In this document: positions 11,753-24,200 of the stretch, piece after piece
How the letters are laid out: the number at the start of each line of letters is the position of its first letter
Position numbering within the stretch: position 1 is the first letter of the stretch
Origin: Chrysaora quinquecirrha
Lineage: Eukaryota > Cnidaria > Scyphozoa > Semaeostomeae > Pelagiidae
DNA length: 64,000 bases
NCBI GenBank assembly: GCA_014526335.1
Contig: JACTAT010000061.1
Coordinates: forward strand, 1,116,598 to 1,180,597
Reading direction: 5' to 3'
Made by a program: the position numbers and the translations under genes
The notes under the pieces: generated by a model
Seen by the model: only the letters and a program-made list of their open reading frames with translations
What the model was told of the DNA's origin: nothing
The model's database searches: none

Positions 11753-12156
11753 GTAAGTCTCCAGCGGCAGTTGAACTCAATAGCTATAACTACGACTTAA
11801 GAAACATGTGTATTCGCAAAGCATGTGTATTTGCAAAGTGTTACTTTGAAAAATAAGGCCAAATTTGCCGAACAAAATGGTGTACCGTATCTCCTTGAAT
11901 ACGTGCCGATTTATAGCGGCATGATAGGGTAGTCAAGGAAGTTTGCTTGCTCAAGGCAAAAGAAAAGGGTTAGCTATGAAACACTGTATAGCACCAAATT
12001 TAGCTGTGTTTGTTCCCCATAATAAATAACGTGAAAATCTAGACATCGGGATCTATTATTCCGGACTTTTCTATACGAAGCCGACTCCCCCAGGTGTTAC
12101 AATCTCGTAACGCAAAAGTTCTAACACGGCCTACTGCGATAACAACATAACTACAA

Positions 12157-12268
12157 CTAAGATCCTTTACAACAACCCGGTTTTTCCTCTTTATCATGAA
12201 CATAAGTTGAAATATTGAATTTCTTTTCTTTGCTTTGATTTGGTTTGCCTTCTCTTAGCACGAGCTCC
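12157..12268 (-). CDS. RAB26: Rab26/37-like last exon (prenylation tail)
   Basis: Follows TTTTGTTTTAG; the first base completes Arg. Encodes [10 protein letters not shown], a hypervariable region with FNISTYV (matching the FRLHDYV position of Rab26) and ends GCCKGS before TAG at 12159-12157. The CC pair is the expected geranylgeranylation site. Confidence 0.85.
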
Positions 12269-15200
12269 CTAAAACAAAGATTACAAAGACTGAACGCTCC
12301 CATATTACACCTTTTTTCTTTATCATTAATTTATCTTAAATAAAACTATTTAGAAAACCTCAACAAAGATAAAGGACTTTGTACCAGCCAAAACGGGGAA
12401 GCACGCTTGGTCAATGGTCCCCGCTATGACTGGCACTTACAATTCAATTACGACTTCAACTAAGTCTCCCATCAAAGAAAAGGGGTTGTTGTTTGGTGTT
12501 TGGTGTGGGGAGCAAATGTGCTTGCCTGGGGATATGAGCAACCCACAAACAGCAGTGGGGTAGAAGTGTTACTGATCTTTTCAAAGGTCTTTCTTAGCTC
12601 TTTGCTGGTCTTTTTCTAAGCTCTATCCCCCAATGAAGTATTTCTTAGGTCTTTCAACGTCTTTTAATGGTCTTTTCTAAGCTCTTGCTTTCACTTGAGT
12701 CTTTCTGAGGTATTTCTAAGCTCTCTACTGGTTTTTCTAAGCTCTTTCCCCCAATGAAGTATTTATTAGGTCTTTCAAAGCCTTTCAATGGTCTTTTCTA
12801 AGCTCTTGCTCCCACTTAAGTCTTTCTGAGGTGTTTCCAGGCTCTTTGATGGTCTTTTCTAAGCTCTTTCCCCCAATGAGGTATTTCTTAGGTTTTTCAA
12901 AGCCTTTTAATGGTCTTTCCAAGCTCTTGCTCCCACGTAAGTCTTTCTGAGGTGTTTCCAAGCTCTTTACTGGTCTTTTCTAAGCTTTTCCTCCCATTGA
13001 AAGCCACGTTATCTGTTATGTCTTCACTTGTTTTTTTTTCGGAATTAATCTTCTGAAACTGAACTGGCTATTTGACGCTCGAATTCCACATTATATTGGA
13101 GTACGAGGACCCTAAACACATGCAAGCTGCCAACTCCTCCAAGCAACAAAAAAACAGAGGCAATAGCAATGTAATAAATGTACATGAACATTGGCTCGAT
13201 GCTGTGTCTCTCTGTACACAACCTTTATCATTTCTTTCAAGCTGAACACACAATTGTATCCCATTGTCAAGCAACCCCATTCCAAAAATATTTCTTTATT
13301 CCTCTGTACATTATGTTCCATGACTTATAAGATATTAACTAACCAGAATTCAGTATTGTTTCGGTCTTTTCCTATCTTTCAAACATTTCTTCACTAGCTA
13401 ACATTCTTCTTTCTCAAAATCAAATCGATAACAAAGAGCAAGGGAGCAAGTCTGCAAGCTTGAGGAACCCACAGTTTTCTTTCTTTGAGTTGTACAAAAC
13501 TTCAAAATTGCGATTAGTATGCCCGAAAATGATTCCGCTGTTTATCGCAATTTTACAGTTTTTTTCTGAAATCATCACGACGACATTCGCTAGAAGACTC
13601 TGAAAGCCATACATCGTCGGCCCAAGACTGATTCTGCATTCGACAAACAGGAGCACAGGATCTCCATATGACATCCAGATGGTATAAAAAACCTCCAATT
13701 TCCTTGTTTTCTTGCACCAAAAAGGCTGTTTTTTGTTAGTAGGTCAAACAATAGCCAAACCATAGGAAACAAGTGTTGTTCAACTCTTTAGACTTTGAAG
13801 ATTCTCAGAAGAATCAGCATTCTCGCTTTAGTTTGATCCAGAGAGAGCGTGACGCACACTATTCCAGGGTATCTTTCAACATGCTGAGTGGTGGGGCAAT
13901 TGCCTTTTGGCTGGCCCACCTCTGATCCTTGAAATCCTGGTTTTGCGCCACCTGTAAAGGGTCCTTTTGACTTTGGGAAGATTCAACTTTGGAAAGATTA
14001 ATGCATGATTATTTAGTCACGGAAAGCCAACCAGAGCAACTCTAGACACAGAAAATTCCAAAATTTTCCTTGTGAGAATGCCCCTACCCCTATACGTAAG
14101 CGTACTTTGCATCTTTGGCACATGTGTCTCATGTCAAATTTACTTCATTGCCGGGAAATAGCATCTCCTCCAGTCAAAAAGGTGTTCACAGGTTCTTAAA
14201 GTTACCAAATTACTAGAGAAAATAGAGCATGAACCATCATTCGCTTCCCTGATATTGACCCTTGATGCTTATACAGACGTAACTTTGTTCTCAGGGAATT
14301 GGGCCCTCCAGTTAATTTGGCCCACTAGTGAAATTTCCTTAAAAGATGCCCTGCACTATTTTGCCTTGCTCTTGGCATACAAAATACTCCGCTTTAAAGT
14401 GATTTCCTCTCAAAACCAGTATTGATTTAGGTAACCAACAAGATTTCCATTAGTATTACGAATGCTGTACTAATTTAGTGTGACACAATGTTCTATGTCG
14501 TCAGTAAATCCAAACAACTTGCTGTTGCAGCTTGGATTCGCCCAGCAAAAAGGACGCACGCTGTGACAACGATGGCAAAGGGACGTATACATGAAAAATG
14601 CAAGTAGGGAGAAAAATGTTCGTCGGAAGTTGACAACAGATAAATTCATTGTTTCACTAGCACATGTATTTGAACACAATTTTTATCAGTCGGCCCAGAT
14701 ATCGATCTTTATAATTAGAACCCTCAAATATATCTCTAACTTAATGTTAACTAATGGGAATGCTACTATAAAAATATTCCCTTGAGTGCGGCACAACAGG
14801 TACCTTTAAGGAAGAGCCTACCCCAGTGCGTCATTTATTCTTGTAGCATCGCAAAAACTCAGATTCACTAATAAAAAATAAATGACATACCTGGCAGCAG
14901 CTTCAAATGCTAGATCGATGTTCATTCCGGTTTTCGCACTTGTTTCCAGGAATGGTACTTGAAAATCCTATTTAAACAGGACGGAAGATAAGTCTTAGTA
15001 ACGAAGTCTTAAATAACGAGAAACAAGAAGTTCAGGAATTGTTAGAACAGGAAAGTAGTGGCAGAAATTCGTTCTTCAATCAGAATTGACAAACAACTAA
15101 ACAATGATGGCAAGAGGCCGGATCATTCAAATACACTTTTTTTAATAAGCAACCGCTCAATAAGCAACTAGGGCTGAACTGACCTTAACATTAAGCAACT

Positions 15201-18200
15201 TGAGGGCTTAATTGAACTACTGTAAGCAACTAAGAAGTCAAACAACCAAGCTTATTCTCTTTCTTGTGTTAGGAAATTGTTCTTCGTTCTTATGTTTTGC
15301 ATGTTGAAGTTCGTTAGCTAACGTATTTCCACTTACTGTCTCCCAAAAGTTGTTGTAGGCCTAACAGATGACGATTTTGATCCGCGAAGTCAGGGGTGGT
15401 GAGTAGGTACAAATAATGTTAAGCAACGTTTAAGCAACTTTGAGGGCTGAAATGTCTAAAATTTTAAGCAACTTTGAGGGCTGGACGAAAGTCAAGTTGC
15501 TTATTAAAAAAAAGTGTAAGTCACTTTTTCACGATTGTATTCGCGATTTTTGCGAGATAATCTTCCGGTCTTCTTAAATTATCTCAAATTCCCATAACCG
15601 AACAGCGAAATAGAAATGGCACGCACTAATATTTCGGGTACTTGGGTTGTGCAGCGAAGAGGAGTATCAATTTTAATGATTTACGTGTGAAGAATGATGC
15701 TAAATTCGTAAGTTTAGGTGTAAGAAATGATACACTTTCGGCATTTTGGTAACACTTTCATTATCTAATAAGGTGTCAATCGTTTCTAAAAATTGATATA
15801 AACACGGGTACAACTTTTCCGAAAATTGGAATAAAATTGGGTACATTATTCCTAAAAAAAATAGAGCATAAAATGGGGTATGTTCTGCAGCTTTGGCGAC
15901 GCAAAATTTTGTTCAATCCCCCCCAGGGGTAAGACTGGACATTCATCATACATTTCTTCACGAGCTAACATTCTTTTTTCTCAAAATCAAAATCGACAAC
16001 AAAGAGCAAACACTCATGTCACCAAGCATTCAATGTGTAAACAAAATCAAAAAAATTTTACGTGTTAGCTATACTAAATGGTTCATTAAAACTAAAACCA
16101 AAGCAAAACAAAGAATAAAATTAAGCTCACCTTAGCTAATTTTTCACCTTCTTCTCTTTTCACAACTTTTTCCTTTGACAAATCTGCCTGTAACAGAAAA
16201 AACCATTTATCAAAAGAAGAGCATAAATTAAAGGGCAAAGTACGTGAAATCAAAGGTGAAAGGACAAAGTTCAGAAAACGTCCAGTTTTCGACTAATGAC
16301 AAATGAGACTGATTGTTGCATTATGATCCGAATGTGGGTATAAATTCCCCTAATTAAGCATTACCAAAGACGTTCCGTTCTTTTTCGTTATCTGAAAATT
16401 CTTTACAACTCAAACATTAATTTCAACACTGTTTCCATAAACATTATTCCATTCAACAAAACATGTTTTCGACAATGCATAGTTTATCAGGGAAGAAAGA
16501 GGAAAGCTGTTATTTAAGTTCTGAAACACAAAATACAGCGATTTAAGCTGCTTTTAAGCTAATTGTAATTTTTCGCTTGAGTATAATTTCTTAGTTTATC
16601 CGATTTAATAACTAAAGTATAGATAAAAAGGCATGATTTAAGACAATCTCTATTGTTTAGTATGCAAAAAGGGAGTAAAACTGCAAAAATATAACTATCT
16701 GTTTTAAAAGCTGGTAGTTTTTTGGGACTCAACACCTGGGTTTATTCTTATCAGTCAGTGTTCTTCTGCATCACTAAAAAGTTCTGACTTTCGAAAATTA
16801 GGGCTGGTTTCAGGGGCTCATTAGGCCCTCTTCCAACCAATATCAAGATATTTCTACAAATATTCTTTTCCTAGAACCACAACAATTTGGAATTCACTTC
16901 CAGGATTTGTAAGACTCGCAATCTACAGCAGTGAACTTAAGGAATTTTTATTTGAACATATTTTCAATTGCATCTTTATATTTAGTAGCAATATGCTGTT
17001 TGATACATTCCAATAAATAATTGTTATTAATATACTTTTATTTCATTTATATGTATATATTTTTTCCTTTGGTGTTATAACATTATGTCTGTATTTTGCT
17101 GGTTAGGACATTTACACTTCTTGCTTAAGTCGCTTTTTATTTCGGTGACCGTCCTTTTCAAGTTCCAATTTTTCCATTTTGCATCATGGCTTAACTAAAG
17201 TAATCTAGCAGGCTGCCGAGTCTTGCGTATAGTGGATCTATCCTAATCGGCGTGATGCCAGTATGAGCCTCACTGATTTTTTTACCCAGATGTTGATGTA
17301 GATGTAGAGGGGCCTAGGTTAACAGAAATGGGAAGTTATGAAATTTGCATACTAATTTGGCATAAGAGTTGTACAGTTTACCTACCTTGTTTCCAAGAAG
17401 CATTATTACTACGTCACCGCTGGTATATTCTTGAATTTCCGACAACCAAGCCTGTTAAACAGTGAAAAAATAACTCTAATTACAATGTTACTTATTCCAA
17501 TGGAAATTCATTGAACCAAAGTTAATTTCCACAAATAAATGTAAGGGCTTTCAAAGTGGATACTGTAGATCTTGATGTATAAGGTGAGATTTAGAGCAGC
17601 AGTATACCAGTAGACATTATATTGCCATTATTATTCTTCATCAGCGACGTCACTACAGAATCCCAAAATATCCGTTATCATCAAAATTTTTAAAAATTAA
17701 TCAAACCTTTTTTGTCAAATATTTGAAATTTGCTTTTCAAGCAAAATGATTGACAATTTCACCATTTTAATTTCTTTTAAAATAAGATGCTTCGATTATT
17801 CGCATCTAGCTGACAACGGGTTTGCCCTCGAAACATCGTAGTAACAACACAGTTCTTTATAAATAAGCAACTGGACTTTTGGTCAAGCCCTCAAAGTTGC
17901 TTAATATATCTAGTATTTCAGCCCTCACAGAATGACTGGTACACCCTAAGAACTCTTTTTTTAGCTCTTTTCTTTCTTTTCAATGTAATTGAAAAGTTTG
18001 TAACGATGTACTTTTCAAGGAAAGCTATCTTAACCAAAAATTTTAGCAAAACTTCAGCCCTAGTTGCTAATTGACCAATTTCTTATCAAAAATGTGTAAT
18101 GGTAATAAAATTTCGACTTTATAGAGCGAAATGAATAAATTTAACAAATGCGACCCTGGGGTGGGAGTTTCTTACTTTGGGTTTTAATCATATCTTCTAG

Positions 18201-21200
18201 AAACGTAAAATAAATCGGAGACTGAGATATTCCTGACAAGAAAATTTTGATCCAATTGAAAATCCAGAAAAATAAATAAAAGGGGTCCTAATAAGCTCGG
18301 GGGATGGGAAAAATTATAAAAGATTTACAAGTGTCCCCGGTTATTTGATTGTGGAAGAAAAATGATACACTATTTTTTATTATTAATGTTAACAATTGAC
18401 TTACCCTGGTATTATCAAATGAAGGTCGACTGCTAACATCGTACAGAAGGAGTAGAGCTATAAAAACAAAAGAATAATGGTTCATCTTTTAAGACAAAAT
18501 TAATTAGCCTCGATTAGCTAGAGTTACGTATCGGAGGAGGGCTGTCCAATATTCAATGGAAATAGGGTCGATCTTCTTGTGTCATTTCAAATGAAATTAC
18601 ATTTACCTTCAAGAGGACAAGACGAGGTTGGTGGTTGTGACAATGCGTCGAGTCGGCGACTGGTGACTCGTGTCGTCGTGGTGCAAAACAGTTCGGTGAC
18701 TCGTTTAAACAGAAGGGGACTAACGCTCAGAAAAGCGTTTTGATGCAGCGACTCGATGCAACGAATGAATAAAACGACTCATAGAATCCATGAAACGCAG
18801 TATCGAGGTGCCGAAACCACAACTCGATGTTTTTGTCCAGGATCTGACTCCATAGTTTTCATCAAAAACAGAGCAGTCCATTGACTGTTGACCATTTGAT
18901 CTGACCAAATACCTTTAATTTTGTTTTGCGCAGAGAGTGGCCAAGTGGCTTAGTCAGTTTCCGTTAGGCAATTGAAGTTAAGCCCGGCCGCGCGAGGTCA
19001 ATATCTGGATGAGTGGCTTCCGCCGTCCTTCAGAATCGGGTGGGACGTTAAACTAGGGGTCCTATGACTGGATGTGGCACGCAAATGGGCCTAAATTAAC
19101 TGGAAAAGCTATCAATAAAAGCATACTCAAAAAAGTAACAACAACAACATTTACCCATGCCTTCAATACTATACAAGCAAGTGGGCGGTAGAAAACAAGA
19201 AATATGTTTAAATGATCTGAATTGAACATTGTGCTTCCCTAAGGTATGGTCGGGACAGTTTAAACCATTTTCACATTTAAACTTGAAAACAAGGTTTGCC
19301 CTATCTCGGTACCCTCGAATACGAAACATAATCAAGTAAAGAAAGCTACAGTATGCATACTCTAGTATACAGTAAATCCCCGCATTTAGAACCTTTGATT
19401 TTTTGTTGTTAAAGAACTTTTGTTGTTGAAGAACTTTCAAGTGAATCAACATTACTATCAATATCTAATTTTGCAGGGTTAAAGGGCGTATTTTTTGGTA
19501 ACCTCCTGATTTTGGCAGATCTTCCGAAATCTGTAAACGGTATACACCAAAAAAATACAGCTGCCCAAAACGGTAGGCTGATCAGAACAAACTCGAACTA
19601 AACCATTTATTTTACAGCGAGAACGAGACTCCTTACGATGTCTGCGAAACCTTCCAGCTTCAGGGACAGAAGGTCTTGGAGGCCTGCGAAACCTGCCGTT
19701 TTCAGAAGACTGTACCAAAAAATACGTCTCGAAGTCTGCCGAAAAGAGAAGGCGTCTGCTGAAAACAGAATGTGATCAAAGAAATACGCCCTAATGTTCC
19801 ATGCCTAGTAGGCCTTAATTAGCTGAAAAAGCTAGCAACAAGACAACTCAAAATAAAGTAACAACAACAACAACAACAACAAAAACGGCACTTCACCACC
19901 CTCATCTTCATCATCTTACAAAGACAACTTACAAAGAAAATCACCGATTAAGCGAAACTTGCATTGAGGAGAATCCACACTGGTATATTGAGCATTTAAA
20001 AAATATCCCTACTGAATTGCTTTGAACTCACAATATAATTTGTAACGGTCACGATATTTAATTCCGCATAAAAGAGTCAGTACGTTGTTCATTAGCGAAA
20101 GACAAAGATGTTATCTGAGATAAATAGATTGGGCATATACCACATTTATCAGTGTCGATTCCCTTTAACAAGCAGGGCACTGTATGTCATTAAGAAACTC
20201 GAGAGCATTCGCAGATGTCTGCGAACAGATCCATATTTACTTATCCCAATACCGTAACCACAGGGTCGAAATATGTCTTTTACTGTAAGAATGACAGAAA
20301 ATGCCGAAAACAAGAGTTATGCAGTAAACTTACTTTTTTTTATTGTACTTTTAAAAAGTTATTTTTTAACTTGTGGGATTGTTAAAGAAATTGTTAAGTG
20401 CCGTCCACAGCCAGAACCAGATGACGTCATGTCTATTTCTGCTATGGGCGGCACAGAATATTGTATTGTATTCTTCTGCTTTTAAATTTCATTGATATAA
20501 AAAAACTTACTTTGAAATCGATTCCAACAGTCGAAATAAAACTTCCACTAAGAAATGCGCCATCTTTAAATCTTACAAGAACACAAGTCTTACCAACACC
20601 GCTATCTCCAATTAACATCACCTTATAAGGAGAAACAAAATCACAATAATGTTTAAGCGTATCATATGAATAAGCAACACCTTACGATAAAAATTTCAGA
20701 ATCATAATGATTTATGATTATGGATCATTTCGACAGAATTTGAATTTTTCGAAATCGCAAGATATCAATCTTTCGATGCAAAAATCGTATAAAGCACCCA
20801 AAAATTAAACTAGGTGCAAAGTTTTACAATCTCAGCGCGTGTATTATCAATTCTAGGAGCGTCCAAAGTTTACGATTTTATAACGGCTTTGACCGTGTGG
20901 GGTAAAATGTTTCACCAAGTTCATTTTTTGCGGTCAGAGCCATTATGAAATCGGGAACTTTGAATGCTCATAAAATTAAGAACACAAGCGCTAGGACAGT
21001 GAAACTTTGTACCTAAACTAGGTTTTGGCTGCTTTATAAAATTTTCATATCGAAAACTCGATACCACGTGATTTCGAAAATTTTAATGCCGTGTGACGTC
21101 ATACCGAAATGATCTATATGACTACGTCCAATGACCATCCCTCTAATTCTATCACACGACAGATTTGAGAAAAAAAGAATAAACAAATTTAACCCCATTT

Positions 21201-24200
21201 TTCGCGGGAGTGAGCGCTTTGACCTCCCTGTCGTTGTCCTCATGTTTGAATGTTTGTCCTCATGAACTTGTTGAAGAGATCTCTCTTATTCCTTTGTCCA
21301 TTTTCCCTCGCGGGAGGAACAAGTTTTTAATCCCTAACCCAAAAGTTAATCCGCAATTCTGGCTTGCCAACGGTTCTACATTGCAACGACAAGTCAGAAA
21401 TGGTAGGGTACAGTTGATCGCGGTCGCCAGAGCGCTCAGGTTGACTGTGACTGACTCAGCTACCAACTACACTCTTTTTTTTTATAAGAACCAGGAAATG
21501 TTAATCGAGGCTGGTTGTTCTTAAATTTTTGCCTTTTTTGAGCCTGAAATGTTCTTAATCTGTGCTTAATTCCTTGGTTAGTAAGATATCTATATTTTTC
21601 AATGAATGTCTGGGGTGGTACTACAATCTTGGACAAAATATTTGGAACAAGGCAGTTCTCCAAGTAATATGGCCTATTCCATTGATTTTCTACTTTATAT
21701 AACTCCAATTCTCCCCCCTTTCACCCCCAAAACAATGTTGGTAGTAGAGCAAGACAACTTTTGTACGAAACAACATTGTAACGGGGGAGAAGGGGGAATC
21801 AATAGATAATAGCAACACTATTTAGGCCGTTCCAATATATTTTGTCCAAGATTTTAAACCCTTCTTCAATGATCAAGAGGCATATAAGCTCAGTGAAAAT
21901 TGAAAACTGACACGCCCTAAAGCCACACCCTTAATATTATGAAGCTGTTATTTTCGACAAAAAGTTTTTCTTAATGCAAACATAGCATAGAGTTGAGAAC
22001 GTACGGGTAACCATCGGTAACCATACGGGTAACCACGATTCTATATGATTTTATATGGATTTAGCAGGGTAACCACAGGTAACCACGGGTAACCATAATA
22101 TATAAAGAGTATATCTTATTCCCTTTATATATTATGGTTACCCGTGGTTACCCTTGCTAAATCCATACAAAATGCAGATAGAATCATGGTTACCCGTATG
22201 GTTACCTGATGGTTACCTGTACGTTCTCAACTCTATGCTATGTTTATGTTTGCATTAGGAAAGACCTTTGTCGAACAAAACAACTTCATAATATTAAGGT
22301 GTGGCTTCTAAGTGTAATTTTTCGACTTTCACTTGACTTACATTATACTGTATGCTGTCTGTACAACATATTTTTGAAAGTACGTTTAAATTTTCAAAAA
22401 GATGTTACAAAACTATTGATTTTTCATTTAAACCCTTCTTCAATGATCAAGAGGCATATAAGCTCAGTGAAAATTGAAAACTGACACGCCCTAAAGCCAC
22501 ACCCTTAATATTATGAAGTTGTTATTTTCGACAAAAAGTTTTTCTTAATGCAAACATAGCATAGAGTTGAGAACGTACCGGTAACCATCGGGTAACCATA
22601 CGGGTAACCACGATTCTATATGATTTTTATATGGATTTAGCAAGGGTAACCACGGGTAACCACGGGTAACCATAATATATAAAGAGTATATCTTATTCCC
22701 TTTATATATTATGGTTACCCGTGGTTACCCTTGCTAAATCCATACAAAATGCAGATAGAATCATGGTTACCCGTATGGTTACCCGATGGTTACCCGTACG
22801 TTCTCAACTCTATGCTATGTTTATGTTTGCATTAGGAAAGACCTTTTGTCGAACAAAACAACTTCATAATATTAAGGGTGTGGCTTCTGGGCGTGTAATT
22901 TTTCGACTTTCACTTGACTTACATTATACTGTATGCTCTTTGAGCATTGAAGGGGAATTCAGATGAGAAATCGATATTAGCAGCATCTTTTTGAAAATTG
23001 AAGATCATCTCAAAAAAAAGGTTATACAGACAGTCTGTACAACATATTTTTGAAAGTACGTTTAAATTTTCAAAAAGATGTTACAAAACTATTGATTTTT
23101 CATTTAAACCCTTCTTCAATGATCAAGAGGCATATAAGCTCAGTGAAAATTGAAAACTGACACGCCCTAAAGCCACACCCTTAATATTATGAAGTTGTTA
23201 TTTTCGACAAAAAGTTTTTCTTAATGCAAACATAGCATAGAGTTGAGAACGTACGGGTAACCATCGGGTAACCATACGGGTAACCATGATTCTATATGGA
23301 TTTAGCAAGGGTAACCACGGGTAACCACGGGTAACCATAGTATATAAAGAGTATATCTTATTCCCTTTATATATTATGGTTACCCGTGGTTACCCGTGGT
23401 TACCCTTGCTAAATCCATACAAAATGCATATAGAATCATGGTTACCCGTATGGTTACCCGATGGTTACCCGTACGTTCTCAACTCTATGCTATGTTTGCA
23501 TTAGGAAAGACCTTTTGTCGAACAAAACAACTTCATAATATTAAGGGTGTGGCTTCTGGGCGTGTAATTTTTCGGCTTTTACTGGACTTACATTATACTG
23601 TATGCTCTTTGAGCATTGAAGGGGAATTTAGATGAGAAATCGATATTTGCAGCATCTTTTTGAAAATTTAAGATCATCTCAAAAAAAAGGTTATACAGAC
23701 AGTCTGTATAACATATTTTTGAAAGTACGTTTAAATTTTCAGAAAGATGTTACAAAGCTATTGATTTTTCATTTAAACCCTTCTTCAATGATCAAGGGGC
23801 ATATAAGCTCAGTGAAAATTGAAAACTGACACGCCTAAAGCCACACCCTTAATATTATGAAGTTGTTATTTTCGACAAAAGTTTTTCTAAATCCATACAA
23901 AATGCATATAGAATCATGGTTACCCGTATGGTTACCCGATGGTTACCCGTACGTTCTCAACTCTATGCTATGTTTGCATTACGAAAAACCTTTTTTCGAA
24001 CAAAACAACTTCATTATATTAAGGGTGTGGCTTTAGGGCGTGTAATTTTTCGACTTTTGCTAGACTTGCATTATACTGTATGCATTGAAGGGGAATTTAG
24101 ATGAGAAATCGATATTTGCAGCATCTTTTTGAAAATTTAAGATCATCTCAAAAAAAAGGTTATACAGACAATCTTGGACAAAATATTTGGAACAAGGCAT

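Noticed and set aside
13780..13870. Exon-like plus-strand stretch ([19 protein letters not shown]) before CAGGGTATC
   Set aside because: No matching exon up- or downstream and no recognisable family; probably chance.
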